The translations under genes were made by a program, and so were the position numbers. This document shows, in pieces, positions 16,565-24,959 of a stretch of DNA of 64,000 nt (its first letter is position 1; every line of letters begins with the position of its first letter). Source of the stretch: Sporosarcina sp. ACRSL (GTDB taxonomy: Bacteria; Bacillota; Bacilli; Bacillales_A; Planococcaceae); contig NZ_JAKRNT010000005.1 of assembly GCF_022346605.1 (NCBI RefSeq), positions 208,718 to 272,717 on the forward strand, read 5' to 3'. The notes below the pieces were generated by a model. The model ran no database searches. It had not been told where the DNA came from and saw only the letters and a list, made by a program, of their open reading frames with translations.

Positions 16565-16783
16565 GCGATGAGATAAAATGGGATAAACTATGATCTAATT
16601 ATATTGTTTAATTTAGATTTGAATGGCATCAAAACTTTATGAATTACTATTTTTAAAGGTCCTTTGTTTGTGGTTCTAAATATATGAATCCTATTTATTT
16701 AGTTTTCCCAATTTCAAAAATCCCATATACCAATTCTCTTATACATTACACAATAACTAGGTTGATTATTTTAGAATAAATTA
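16565..16783. other. AT-rich spacer without recognised gene
   Basis: About 220 bp of AT-rich sequence after the HEPN-like gene. I see no terminator with a T run, no long open frame and no structured RNA signal here. Confidence 0.5.
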
Positions 16784-16912
16784 ATGGCAGGTGAAATGGA
16801 AGAAGTTAAAGAAATATTAAAGAAATTACGGTTTGGATCTTGTAACCGAAATAGAGAGCATTATTTAAAACGAGCACGATCAGGAAAAGATCTTATTCGA
16901 CTGTTCGCGTAG
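16784..16912 (+). CDS. possible small protein, 42 codons
   Basis: ATG at 16784 (or 16796) opens a short basic reading frame (EILKKLRFGSCNRNREHYLK and so on) ending at TAG 16910. There is a weak AGGTG before the second ATG. Its 3' end overlaps a terminator-like hairpin (AAAAGATC / GGTCTTTT then T run, about 16877-16920). No family recognised. It could be a remnant of a mobile gene or chance. Confidence 0.3.
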   Translation: MAGEMEEVKEILKKLRFGSCNRNREHYLKRARSGKDLIRLFA

Positions 16913-16991
16913 GGTCTTTTTTGACTGTACATAAAATGGATATTTACAAATTAGCCCACTCGAAATCAACTTAGTGCATGAATAACAAGGG

Positions 16992-17900
16992 TTATGTTTT
17001 TAGTGCATACGAAAAGCAATAATCCGCTAACTGACTTACTGTCAAACCAGTCTGTTGGCGTATTTTAGCTAAATCAGTCCTATGCTGTTGTTCAATGACA
17101 ATTTGATAGCCGATTGTCTTTTCTTGCTTTCTAATAAGAGGATGAAATGTATGGAAGATATGATCAAGACAAACTGTACGCGTGAACGGGTCTTTGTACA
17201 GTGACGAAAGTGTTGACAATTTCATGTTTATTTCAACTGTAGGTTTTTCAATTTTGTAAGTGGTAGGTAAGTAAATGCTTGTCCTTTTCGCTATTGTTCG
17301 GAGTGGTTGGGTTGGCAATATTTTCCTATCCATTGACTCATGTATCCATGGTGATATCAAGTGAACGAAATAAATGATTTGGAATTGATCATATAGGATG
17401 AGCCGATTTTGACCGTCTATACTAAATTTCAATCTCCAATTATCCCACAATAGCTGCATAAGAAACTCGTTTTCTTCCGAAGAAAAGCTATCGGTCGATA
17501 ATATTATTTTACTTGCAACTCCATTAACCATTTTCAAATGCCCATCATCTTGGTACCACCACGCCAACGCTCGCTCATCTAAATATTGTTGAACCCATCG
17601 GATTGGTAATTTCTTTTTTCCTTCTGGATACCAAATCTCATGTAACTCTGTGATGATTAGATTCGTTTTCGACTGAACTACATAACTTTCGGAAAACCCT
17701 TTCTTCAACCGCTTGTCTGCAACTTTCCTATAAACAGGAGGGTTTAAGGGAATTTCGTCTTTTAGTTCCTCATAACAGTACAGTGACCAGCCGAAGTCTT
17801 CTACGCGATGCATGAATTGAAAACGGGGCTTTCTTTTATCCTGCTTTGTAATACAACCGTCTCCTAATAATTTTCCGCAAATGAATTGATTAAAAGACAA
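16992..17900 (-). CDS. free-standing LAGLIDADG homing endonuclease
   Basis: 302 residues, minus strand, with AAGGAGG before the ATG. Two LAGLIDADG motifs are clear: FICGKLLGDGCI (residues 6-17, acidic residue D14) and ALAWWYQDDGHL (111-122, D118/D119), so it is a two-motif, monomeric-type enzyme and both catalytic acids are present. The C-terminus (LAKIRQQTGLTVSQLADYC) may be an added DNA-binding helix. Such enzymes cut intronless alleles and promote intron homing. It is not inside either hag intron but lies 1.7 kb away on the opposite strand, so it could mobilise them in trans or be an independent selfish gene. Its target is unknown. Confidence 0.88.
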   Translation of the reverse strand: MSFNQFICGKLLGDGCITKQDKRKPRFQFMHRVEDFGWSLYCYEELKDEIPLNPPVYRKVADKRLKKGFSESYVVQSKTNLIITELHEIWYPEGKKKLPIRWVQQYLDERALAWWYQDDGHLKMVNGVASKIILSTDSFSSEENEFLMQLLWDNWRLKFSIDGQNRLILYDQFQIIYFVHLISPWIHESMDRKILPTQPLRTIAKRTSIYLPTTYKIEKPTVEINMKLSTLSSLYKDPFTRTVCLDHIFHTFHPLIRKQEKTIGYQIVIEQQHRTDLAKIRQQTGLTVSQLADYCFSYALKT

Positions 17901-18176
17901 TGTATTTCCCTCCTTAGGAAATTATATTCCTACTATATCAAAATTGCCTAAATTGTTCATCATGTAGTAGCAATATTTAGATCATAGATTTGTTCAGTGA
18001 AACAATTATTATCTTTTAATTTTTGATGATAATTTAAGGCTGATCTTGAACATAAAATAACCGATTTATGATTGCAAAAAAATAATTATAACCAATGTGT
18101 ATCCTTTTCCCTCGGAGCAGTCTATATCATTAATGAAAGGACTGTTCATAAAATACTTAATATGAGGTGAAGGAAA
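17901..18176. other. AT-rich divergent intergenic region
   Basis: About 275 bp between the endonuclease gene (leftward) and the DnaD-like gene (rightward). It must contain both promoters but I cannot assign either with confidence. No repeat or attachment site seen. Confidence 0.4.
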
Positions 18177-18986
18177 ATGGATCAAGGTTGGATCAAAGTA
18201 CATCGGTCACTGTGGGATAAACCTATTTGGACGGGGGCGACGTCGGATCAGAAAGTTATTCTATTGACTTTGTTGAAGATGGCGACATATAAGGAGCGGC
18301 AGTGGGAATGGAAAGGGAAGCAGTATTCATTGCAACCGGGACAATTGATAACGTCTCTCCCGTCTCTCGTATTACAATGCGGCAAAGGTGTAACTGTGCA
18401 GAAAATTCGCACAGCTCTCAAACGCTTTGAAAGATACGGATTTCTAACAGACGAATCAACGAATCAAAACCGGCTCATAACCATTGTAAGTTGGGATGTT
18501 TACCAACAGAATGATAGCTTTGAAACAGCCGTTTCAACAGGCAGTCAACAGCTGGAGAACAGGCATGTAACATCTAACAAGAAGGTTAAGAACGAAAAGA
18601 ATGTAAAAACTAATTATCCACCAGTTGTTTTCGATGAATCGTCTGAGTATTATCAACTAGCGTTGGCACTACATGATAATATCAGGAGGAATCATCCTGA
18701 CAAGAGGGAACCCGATCTAGAGAAATGGATAAATGACATGAGGTTCATCGTTGAAAACGATCACCGGACAATTGAGCAGATCCATCATCTTTTAAAGTGG
18801 TCCCAGCAGCACCATTTCTGGCAGACAGTTATCTTATCTCCGACGGCATTGCGTAGAAACTGGGATCAGATGATGGCACAAGTGAAGCAAGAACACGAGC
18901 GGCGCAAGGGACAAGTCTATCATTTACCGAAAAGGCAAGTGAACGAATTTGTGTTGGATTTGACGAAAGGGGAAGCGCTGTTTTAA
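18177..18986 (+). CDS. phage-type DnaD-like replication protein
   Basis: 269 residues. The N-terminus (WIKVHRSLWDKPIW, residues 5-18) is the start of many phage replisome-organiser proteins, followed by a winged-helix region ending RLITIVSWDVYQQ. A low-complexity linker (about 118-145) leads to a helical C-terminal domain (LEKWINDMRFIVENDHRTIE; RRNWDQMMAQ) like those of phage DnaD/replication-initiation proteins. AGGTGAAGGA precedes the ATG. No other phage gene adjoins it, so it is an orphan from a degraded prophage or a cargo gene. Confidence 0.75.
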   Translation: MDQGWIKVHRSLWDKPIWTGATSDQKVILLTLLKMATYKERQWEWKGKQYSLQPGQLITSLPSLVLQCGKGVTVQKIRTALKRFERYGFLTDESTNQNRLITIVSWDVYQQNDSFETAVSTGSQQLENRHVTSNKKVKNEKNVKTNYPPVVFDESSEYYQLALALHDNIRRNHPDKREPDLEKWINDMRFIVENDHRTIEQIHHLLKWSQQHHFWQTVILSPTALRRNWDQMMAQVKQEHERRKGQVYHLPKRQVNEFVLDLTKGEALF

Positions 18987-19080
18987 TCAAGAATAAAGCA
19001 CTTTTGTTTAACTGAAAAAATGCCCATACTAACCGATATAAACACAGCACCGCAAATTTGAATTCGATGGAGGCAGCATT

Positions 19081-19683
19081 TTGAAATTAATTATCGGGGA
19101 ACAACATATTGAGTATAAAGAGATACCGTCTGCGGATGAAGTGATTGAACTGATTAACGAAAGCCTGACGGAAGGGTATTATTTCAGCCACTTCATTTCT
19201 GATGGTGAAGAAGTGTACGATGAGCATGAGGAGTATTTGGAGAGTAACTTGGACGAGATCAAGGAGCTTGAGGTTGTCATTAAGACGGAAAAGGAATTCA
19301 TGAATGATGTTTTACTATCGGCAGAGGAATATTTGCAGCGTGCAATTCCCGACGTGTGCGCACTTGCCAATGACTTCAATCGTGTTCCTACCAATGATAC
19401 CTGGGAAAGATTCGATATGCTGTTAGGTGGGGTAGAATGGCTGAATGATATGCTGAAAGTGGTTTCTACTAGCAAAGAACGCCCTTCTAACTGGGAAACG
19501 TATCACAAGTTGACGTCTAATATGCAAGCTGAGCTTTCGAAGCTTGGAAAAGCAATTGAGAAGAAGAAAAACAATCAAATATCTGCGATTATTAAGAGTG
19601 GTCTTCTGCCGATTTTTGAGCGGTTGGAAAAGGAATTTGGGGAGACGATTGATTTGGAGTTTGTTCGTAGGAATTTGAATTGA
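19081..19683 (+). CDS. conserved-looking acidic protein of unknown function
   Basis: 200 residues starting at TTG with GGAGG 8 bases upstream. Very acidic and helical: an N-terminal segment (MKLIIGEQHIEY) with ISDGEEVYDEHEEYL, then DEIKELEVVIKTEKEFMNDV and a long helical C-terminus. No signal peptide, membrane segment or catalytic motif. The style is that of small cytoplasmic partner proteins, but I cannot name a family. A strong terminator follows, so it is a single-gene unit. Confidence 0.7.
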   Translation: MKLIIGEQHIEYKEIPSADEVIELINESLTEGYYFSHFISDGEEVYDEHEEYLESNLDEIKELEVVIKTEKEFMNDVLLSAEEYLQRAIPDVCALANDFNRVPTNDTWERFDMLLGGVEWLNDMLKVVSTSKERPSNWETYHKLTSNMQAELSKLGKAIEKKKNNQISAIIKSGLLPIFERLEKEFGETIDLEFVRRNLN

Positions 19684-19690
19684 GTTGAAC

Positions 19691-19736
19691 ACACCAAATG
19701 CATCGAGTTAGTCTCAGATACATTTGGTGTATTTTT
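19691..19736 (+). terminator. rho-independent terminator
   Basis: Perfect ten-base stem ACACCAAATG / CATTTGGTGT followed by ATTTTTATT. Confidence 0.9.
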
Positions 19737-19941
19737 ATTGCATACTCACGGTAGCTTCCAACATCATTTTGAATTGGACTGCTTTCAGTCTTATCCCAGT
19801 TTGTCCAGGTATATTTTCAATTAACCCATTCGCTCCTTGGCCAACTTTATTTTTATTATTCTATCAGAAAAAAGTATTATTACCTTTATTCTGAAAATTA
19901 CTAGTAAACATTTTGGTATGTGTTAAAATAATAGGTATTAA

Positions 19942-19958
19942 TATATAAAGTTTATATA
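19942..19958. promoter_or_regulatory. 17-bp palindrome upstream of the ABC-3C genes
   Basis: TATATAAA-G-TTTATATA, a perfect dyad of 8-bp arms, 140 bp before the first ABC-3C start codon in an otherwise featureless AT-rich 360-bp spacer (19737-20100). It could be an operator; base composition alone makes such palindromes fairly likely here. Confidence 0.35.
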
Positions 19959-20100
19959 CATAAAACTACATTATACATGCAGATGCAAGATCTCAATCTG
20001 ATTGGCATGTTGTGTAAAAGGGAAAGTGCTCAGAGCAAACCGTACAGGGTTAGTGGCTAGAATCGCGGTTTAATGGTGGATTTGAGAAGGGGTGAATGAA

Positions 20101-21015
20101 ATGAATACAGAATGGTATGAGATGTGTTACAAAAGCAAGCTAACGGAATTGAATGGAACATCTTTTGAAGCATTTTTTCAAGAAGTGATGGTTCAACTAC
20201 ATAAAGAAAATTTTACGAACGCGATGCCATGGGGGACGCTTGGAGATCGGGGGAATGATGGATATTTAATCACTGAAAAAATATTGTTTCAATGCTACTC
20301 TCCTTACGATATCAAAGCAGCTGAAACAATTAAAAAAATCGCTACAGACTTTGAAAAATCAAAACAATATTGGGAAGTACATATTAAAAAGTGGGTACTA
20401 ATGTTGGGAGGACCTCGTGTTGTAAATGATGTGCCTACTTCCGTTTTAAAGTATTTACTTGATTTAAAGGAGCAATATAAAGGCAGGATTGAAATCGAGT
20501 GGTGGTCAACACAGCTTTTAAAACATAAAGTACTCAGCTTACCGGAAGAAAGCCTTAGAATACTTTTTAAAAAACCTCCTTCAACTGAAGAAATATACTC
20601 CATTCGAGTCAGTGACATTGAACCTGTACTGAATCAGCTTAAAGGGATTGCGCTAACAATGCCATCTGTCCCCGAAGAAGATTTAACACCTGTACCGATT
20701 AATAAAATCCAAATAAATAAATTAAATGATGTTGCAGAAACGCTTATTAAATCAGGAAGTAAGCAGGCTGCTTTAATCGATAAGTATATTGAGCTATCTG
20801 GAGATGAAAATGCATTCATGGAACTCGCTTTAAAAGTGAACGCTGAATATCATAGGTTGAAAAGTGAGTACCCAAATGATCCAAATGTCATTTTTATGAA
20901 GTTACTTACGTATACTCGTTACGATAAAGCAACTAATGATAAGGATCAGGCGGTTTACTTGACAATTCTTGCTTATTTGTTTAACAGTTGTTCGATTTTC
21001 GAAAGAGAGCTATGA
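20101..21015 (+). CDS. ABC-3C system effector, N-terminal restriction-like nuclease domain
   Basis: 304 residues from the ATG at 20101 (an in-frame GTG lies 9 bp earlier; AGAAGGGG suits the ATG). The N-terminal 70 residues show a Mrr/restriction-like pattern: FEAFFQEVM helix, GDRGNDGYL (48-56) and FQCYSP (63-68), where D53 and Q64 would be active-site positions. The helical C-terminus is typical of the specificity/effector component of ABC-three-component systems. First gene of a tight three-gene unit with a middle component and an ABC ATPase. Presumed role: nucleic-acid attack triggered by invading DNA. The GC content is clearly below that of the surrounding chromosome. Confidence 0.75.
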   Translation: MNTEWYEMCYKSKLTELNGTSFEAFFQEVMVQLHKENFTNAMPWGTLGDRGNDGYLITEKILFQCYSPYDIKAAETIKKIATDFEKSKQYWEVHIKKWVLMLGGPRVVNDVPTSVLKYLLDLKEQYKGRIEIEWWSTQLLKHKVLSLPEESLRILFKKPPSTEEIYSIRVSDIEPVLNQLKGIALTMPSVPEEDLTPVPINKIQINKLNDVAETLIKSGSKQAALIDKYIELSGDENAFMELALKVNAEYHRLKSEYPNDPNVIFMKLLTYTRYDKATNDKDQAVYLTILAYLFNSCSIFEREL

Positions 21016-21070
21016 TATAGTGTTATTAATTAAAGACGATATTATTCGCGAAAAGGAGTTGAGGGAGACG

Positions 21071-21328
21071 ATGTTATTACCAGGGAAGTACATACATCCG
21101 GAAAGAACGTTAGTGTCAATTGGTGCCAAAATCATCTATCTCCTTCAACGTCCACAGAGTGTTTCGAAGCTATGGAATGACTATAAAAGAATGCAGGAAG
21201 ACGAACAGTTGCCGGTCGTCTCATTTGACGTTTTTGTCAATGCCTTATGTTTTCTTTATACGATGAATGCAATTGAGATGAAGAATCAGGCAATAAGGAG
21301 GATTGAACATGCTGAAAAAAGTTTATAG
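21071..21328 (+). CDS. ABC-3C system middle component (MC6-like)
   Basis: 85 residues from the ATG at 21071, which has GAGGGAGA before it and yields the typical MLLPGKYIHPERTL start; the longer upstream frame overlaps the previous gene and is rejected. The remainder is a small winged-helix-like protein (SVSKLWNDYKRMQ; VSFDVFVNALCFLYTMNAIE). This pattern matches middle components that bridge effector and ATPase in ABC-3C systems. It overlaps the ATPase gene by 20 bp. Confidence 0.75.
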   Translation: MLLPGKYIHPERTLVSIGAKIIYLLQRPQSVSKLWNDYKRMQEDEQLPVVSFDVFVNALCFLYTMNAIEMKNQAIRRIEHAEKSL

Positions 21329-23015
21329 TTCTCTTCCAACCTTTAAAACAGTAGAATTTCATCATGGCTTAAATATAATTGTTGCCGAAAAAAGTAATCC
21401 GCTGTCTGGAAAGTCAACGAGAAATGGAGCTGGAAAATCGACAATTGTAGAGATTCTTCACTTTTTGTTTGGCGGTAATGTGGATCCGATTTTCAAATCA
21501 CAAGAACTAATCGAACATAGTTTCTCGGTTGATTTTGAAGTGAACAATAAAAACTTTACGATTACAAGGTCAGCAAAGCAACCGACAAAATTCATACTAA
21601 ATATGATGAGAGAAGAGCAAAAGGAAACTCGAATTTATTCAAAAACTGAATTGATAGGCTTACTAAGACAGGAATTCTTTTGGGATATGCCGGAATCGGT
21701 TTCATTGAGAAGCACCTTATCATACTTTTTAAGAAGAGACGCTGACGGCGGTTTTTCGGAGTCCACAGAATTTATTAAACAACAAAAAGCCAGTGATAAG
21801 AAAAAAACATTATCATATTTATTAGGGTTAGATACAGATCTTCCACAGGAGTGGGAAGAACTAGAGATGAAAAGAAAAGATTTGAATTCATTAAATAAAA
21901 TCATGAAAAATGGCATGATTGATTCGATTAAAATGGATTCAAGTTACTTAAAAAGCGAAAAAATCGTTTATGAAGAACGGGTACAAAAGTTAGAAGATGA
22001 AATCGCTAAGTTTGAAGTGCTTCCCGAGTACAGAAATCTTGAGCAAGAGGCAAATGATCTTACACAAAAAATCAATGAAATCACCGATCGTAACTTTTTC
22101 TTAAATAAAGAACTTTCTGTTTTAGATCAATCTCTAGAATCAGAAAAGCAGATGAACACAAAATTCAGTATAAAAGATATGTATGAGGAAATGAATATCC
22201 TAATGCCAGACTCCATATATAAACGTTTTGAAGATGTGGAAATTTTCCATGAATCAGTTGTGAGAAATAGAAGAGCGTATCTGCTGGAAGAAAGAGAAGA
22301 AATCAGCGAAAGATTAAAAAATAACAGTCTGGAAATCGAAAGGTTAGCTAAGAGAAGACAAGAGATTATGGTCATCCTTCAAAATAAAGGAGCTATTGAT
22401 CAGTTTTCGAAACTCCAAGATGAATTAAATAAAATTAAAACAAGATACACTGAAATTATGAATCAGTTAAAAACATTGGATGATATTGTAAATATTAAAA
22501 CAGAGTTAACGACAGGTAAAGCTAAGCTAATAAAGAAAATGCGTGAAAATCAAGCTGACCAAGAAGAACTGATTAAACATGCAGTTTTAACGATTAATCA
22601 TACTTTAGAGGAGCTTTATGGAACAAATCATGGGACTCGTTTTACGGTAGATGTGAGTGAGCAGAGTGGATTGGTCGTAATGCTTAGCAAACCAGATAAA
22701 AAGAGTCGTGGTATTAACAATATGTTGATTTTTAGTTTCGATATGATGTTAATTGAGATGAATAAAAAGTTGGGTAGATCCTTGGATTTTTTATTTCATG
22801 ATAGTCATTTGTTTGATGGTGTCGATTCGACTCAAACAAAAATTGCTTTGACGTTAGCGGCGAGAAAGACGAAAGAACTTAATTTTCAATATATTACTAC
22901 TGTCAACAGTGATATTTACTCTTTGCTTTCAGATGAGTTAGATCAATATAAATTAGAACTTGATTTAACAGATGCTGAGGAATCAGGGGGCTTATTAGGG
23001 ATTCGATTGCAATGA
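21309..23015 (+). CDS. ABC-3C system SMC-like ABC ATPase (DUF2326 type)
   Basis: 568 residues from the ATG at 21309 (GGAGG 7 bases upstream). Walker A region RNGAGKST (about residues 38-45) follows an extended P-loop lead (SNPLSGKS). A long coiled coil runs from about 170 to 420, and the C-terminal ATPase half contains LDFLFHDSHLFDG as Walker B. This is the RecN/SMC-like layout of DUF2326 proteins. The final residues (GGLLGIRLQ) are characteristic. It probably senses or clamps DNA and licenses the effector. The operon ends at the terminator at 23127. Confidence 0.85.
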   Translation: MLKKVYSSLPTFKTVEFHHGLNIIVAEKSNPLSGKSTRNGAGKSTIVEILHFLFGGNVDPIFKSQELIEHSFSVDFEVNNKNFTITRSAKQPTKFILNMMREEQKETRIYSKTELIGLLRQEFFWDMPESVSLRSTLSYFLRRDADGGFSESTEFIKQQKASDKKKTLSYLLGLDTDLPQEWEELEMKRKDLNSLNKIMKNGMIDSIKMDSSYLKSEKIVYEERVQKLEDEIAKFEVLPEYRNLEQEANDLTQKINEITDRNFFLNKELSVLDQSLESEKQMNTKFSIKDMYEEMNILMPDSIYKRFEDVEIFHESVVRNRRAYLLEEREEISERLKNNSLEIERLAKRRQEIMVILQNKGAIDQFSKLQDELNKIKTRYTEIMNQLKTLDDIVNIKTELTTGKAKLIKKMRENQADQEELIKHAVLTINHTLEELYGTNHGTRFTVDVSEQSGLVVMLSKPDKKSRGINNMLIFSFDMMLIEMNKKLGRSLDFLFHDSHLFDGVDSTQTKIALTLAARKTKELNFQYITTVNSDIYSLLSDELDQYKLELDLTDAEESGGLLGIRLQ

Positions 23016-23126
23016 CGTGTGACGAGTATTAATTATAATCAAATGTATAAAAAAATATAAGGAAATCATTGTTAGGAAGAGTACCAACCTCAGAACATCC
23101 AAACCACCCGACTAAATTAGCTATCC

Positions 23127-23167
23127 AAAGCGCTGATGGACATGCAAATCCATCAGTGCTTTTTTAT
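23127..23167 (+). terminator. terminator of the ABC-3C unit
   Basis: Twelve-base stem AGCGCTGATGGA / TCCATCAGTGCT (one G-T) and TTTTTT. The remaining bases up to 23336 form the leader of the next operon; nothing else recognised. Confidence 0.92.
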
Positions 23168-23336
23168 TTTATCTTCCAATAGACATCTTTCCCCCTAACC
23201 CGAATATACATAGAAGTAACAATCTGCGATTACTAATCCTTGGACAAGTATCACTACGAGACCAAAGGAGGAATCTACCAGTACAAATAAGAGCCAAAAA
23301 AGGCGAAACAAAATCCAATAAAGGGGGAATTTGTAA

Positions 23337-24890
23337 GTGAAAAAGACTCTAACTCTTTTATTTCTCACTATGATTGTCTTCGCACTGATCCTTTCCGGCT
23401 GCGGGAAAAAGGCGAAAAAGGGCGATCGGGAAATCATTGTTGCAGCTATTTCGGAGCCTGATTCTGTCGATGTGCATCGAACGTCGTCGATGGGGGATGC
23501 GAACTCGGCTTTGTATGATGCGTTGATGAAGTATGACGATGACGGGAATATTGTCGGGAATTTAGTGAAAGAGTATACGGTTTCGCCGGATGGTAAGGAA
23601 GTGACGTTCGAGCTGAAGGAGGGTGTCGAATTTCATTCTGGAAAGCCTGTGAATGCGGAAGCGGTGAAGGCGTCGTTTGAGCGGTTGATGGAGTCGTCGC
23701 CTTTCAAAACGAATGCAGGTGACATTAGCAAAATAGAAGTAGTGAGCGAATATGTATTCAAACTTACTTGGAATGAACCGTTTGCGCCGTTCTTTACAAA
23801 CTCGACTTCCAATTATTTATCTCCTATTGATGTGTCTGTGCTCGATAGCAATGGGGAAGGGTTTGAGAAAAATCCGAGTGCTACGGGTGCATTAAAGCTT
23901 GTGGAAATCAAGCGGGGAGATTCATTAGTTTACGAGCCGAGCGACAAATATGACTGGGGACCGGATGGACCTGGCTTTGACAAGGTGACGTTTCGTTTTA
24001 TTCCTGACGAAGAGACGCGCATCTTGGAGTTTAAAAAAGGGAATGTCGATGTGTTAGGAAGCGTTCCGTATCAATATATCGAAGAGCTTGAGAAGGAAGA
24101 AGGCGTGACGATTGTCCGTGTTCCGAACTATGTTTTGAGCTATCTCGGCTGGAACAACAAGAAGCCGATCTTCCAAGATGTGCGCGTAAGGCAAGCGATT
24201 GCGATGGCGATTGATCGGGATTCAATCATTACGAACACATTCAGAGGCGAGGCGAAGCCAGTTTTTGGTCCATTGCCGCCTGCGACGTTTGGCTATAACG
24301 AGAAAATTGAAGAGATGGCACGCAACAAATATGCAAGGGATCTAGATAAAGCAAAACAATTACTTTCCGAGGCGGGTTGGAAAGATACGAATAAAGACGG
24401 CATCGTCATGAAAGACGGCAATCCGTTTAAAGTGGATATGTGGGTAGATAATGATCCGGCAAACCAACGTGCAGCGCAAATCATTCAAAGTCAGTTAAGG
24501 GAAATCGGTATTGACCTTTCAATTTCGGTGAAGGAGTCGGCAACAATCATCGAACAGACGCCGCAGGGGGCGCATGAAATGCTGTTATGGAGTTTTGGTT
24601 GGCTTGATGCAGATGTATTGAATTTCCTCCTATTTGGAGATGGAAAATCGACTCGCCTTCATTATGAAGTCGAAGAAATTTATAGCTTGTTAGAAAAAGG
24701 TGCGGTTGAGATGGATCAGGAGAAACGTTTGAAACTTTATGAGGATGCACAAAAGCTGTTAGTTGAGCAATCACCTTGGGTTCCGCTTTATGTGAAAGAG
24801 AACATTACTGCAATCCGGAATTTCGAGGAATTTGAGATTCATCCGAGAAGGAATCTCATTATTTGGCAAAACGTTAAAGTTGCAAAATAG
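23337..24890 (+). CDS. family 5 substrate-binding lipoprotein (peptide/nickel ABC importer)
   Basis: 517 residues from a GTG start, chosen for AAGGGGG upstream and because it gives a complete lipoprotein signal: charged MKK, hydrophobic core and lipobox LSGC with the lipidated Cys at residue 22. SBP family 5 features follow: YDALMKYDDDG, GVEFHSGKPVNAEAVKASFE and VRQAIAMAIDRDSI. It captures oligopeptides, dipeptides or a related ligand outside the membrane for the permeases that follow. A stable hairpin separates it from the permease gene, which should raise its relative expression. The ligand cannot be decided. Confidence 0.92.
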   Translation: MKKTLTLLFLTMIVFALILSGCGKKAKKGDREIIVAAISEPDSVDVHRTSSMGDANSALYDALMKYDDDGNIVGNLVKEYTVSPDGKEVTFELKEGVEFHSGKPVNAEAVKASFERLMESSPFKTNAGDISKIEVVSEYVFKLTWNEPFAPFFTNSTSNYLSPIDVSVLDSNGEGFEKNPSATGALKLVEIKRGDSLVYEPSDKYDWGPDGPGFDKVTFRFIPDEETRILEFKKGNVDVLGSVPYQYIEELEKEEGVTIVRVPNYVLSYLGWNNKKPIFQDVRVRQAIAMAIDRDSIITNTFRGEAKPVFGPLPPATFGYNEKIEEMARNKYARDLDKAKQLLSEAGWKDTNKDGIVMKDGNPFKVDMWVDNDPANQRAAQIIQSQLREIGIDLSISVKESATIIEQTPQGAHEMLLWSFGWLDADVLNFLLFGDGKSTRLHYEVEEIYSLLEKGAVEMDQEKRLKLYEDAQKLLVEQSPWVPLYVKENITAIRNFEEFEIHPRRNLIIWQNVKVAK

Positions 24891-24898
24891 TTGATTTC

Positions 24899-24940
24899 AC
24901 GGGAACGCAGTCTTGTCTCAACGAAAGACGGTGTTCCCGT
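24899..24940 (+). promoter_or_regulatory. intercistronic hairpin after the binding-protein gene
   Basis: Perfect arms ACGGGAAC / GTTCCCGT around 26 bases, between the binding-protein stop and the first permease. No T run. Likely protects the upstream message, giving excess binding protein over permease. Confidence 0.55.
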
Positions 24941-24959
24941 ATATATAGGGGTGTATGGC

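Noticed and set aside
18177..18986. intact prophage around the DnaD-like gene
   Set aside because: No integrase, terminase, capsid, tail or lysis genes and no attachment-site repeats nearby; one orphan gene only.
20969..21070. N-terminal extension of the ABC-3C middle component
   Set aside because: It overlaps the effector gene in another frame; the ATG at 21071 has its own ribosome-binding site and gives the typical family start.
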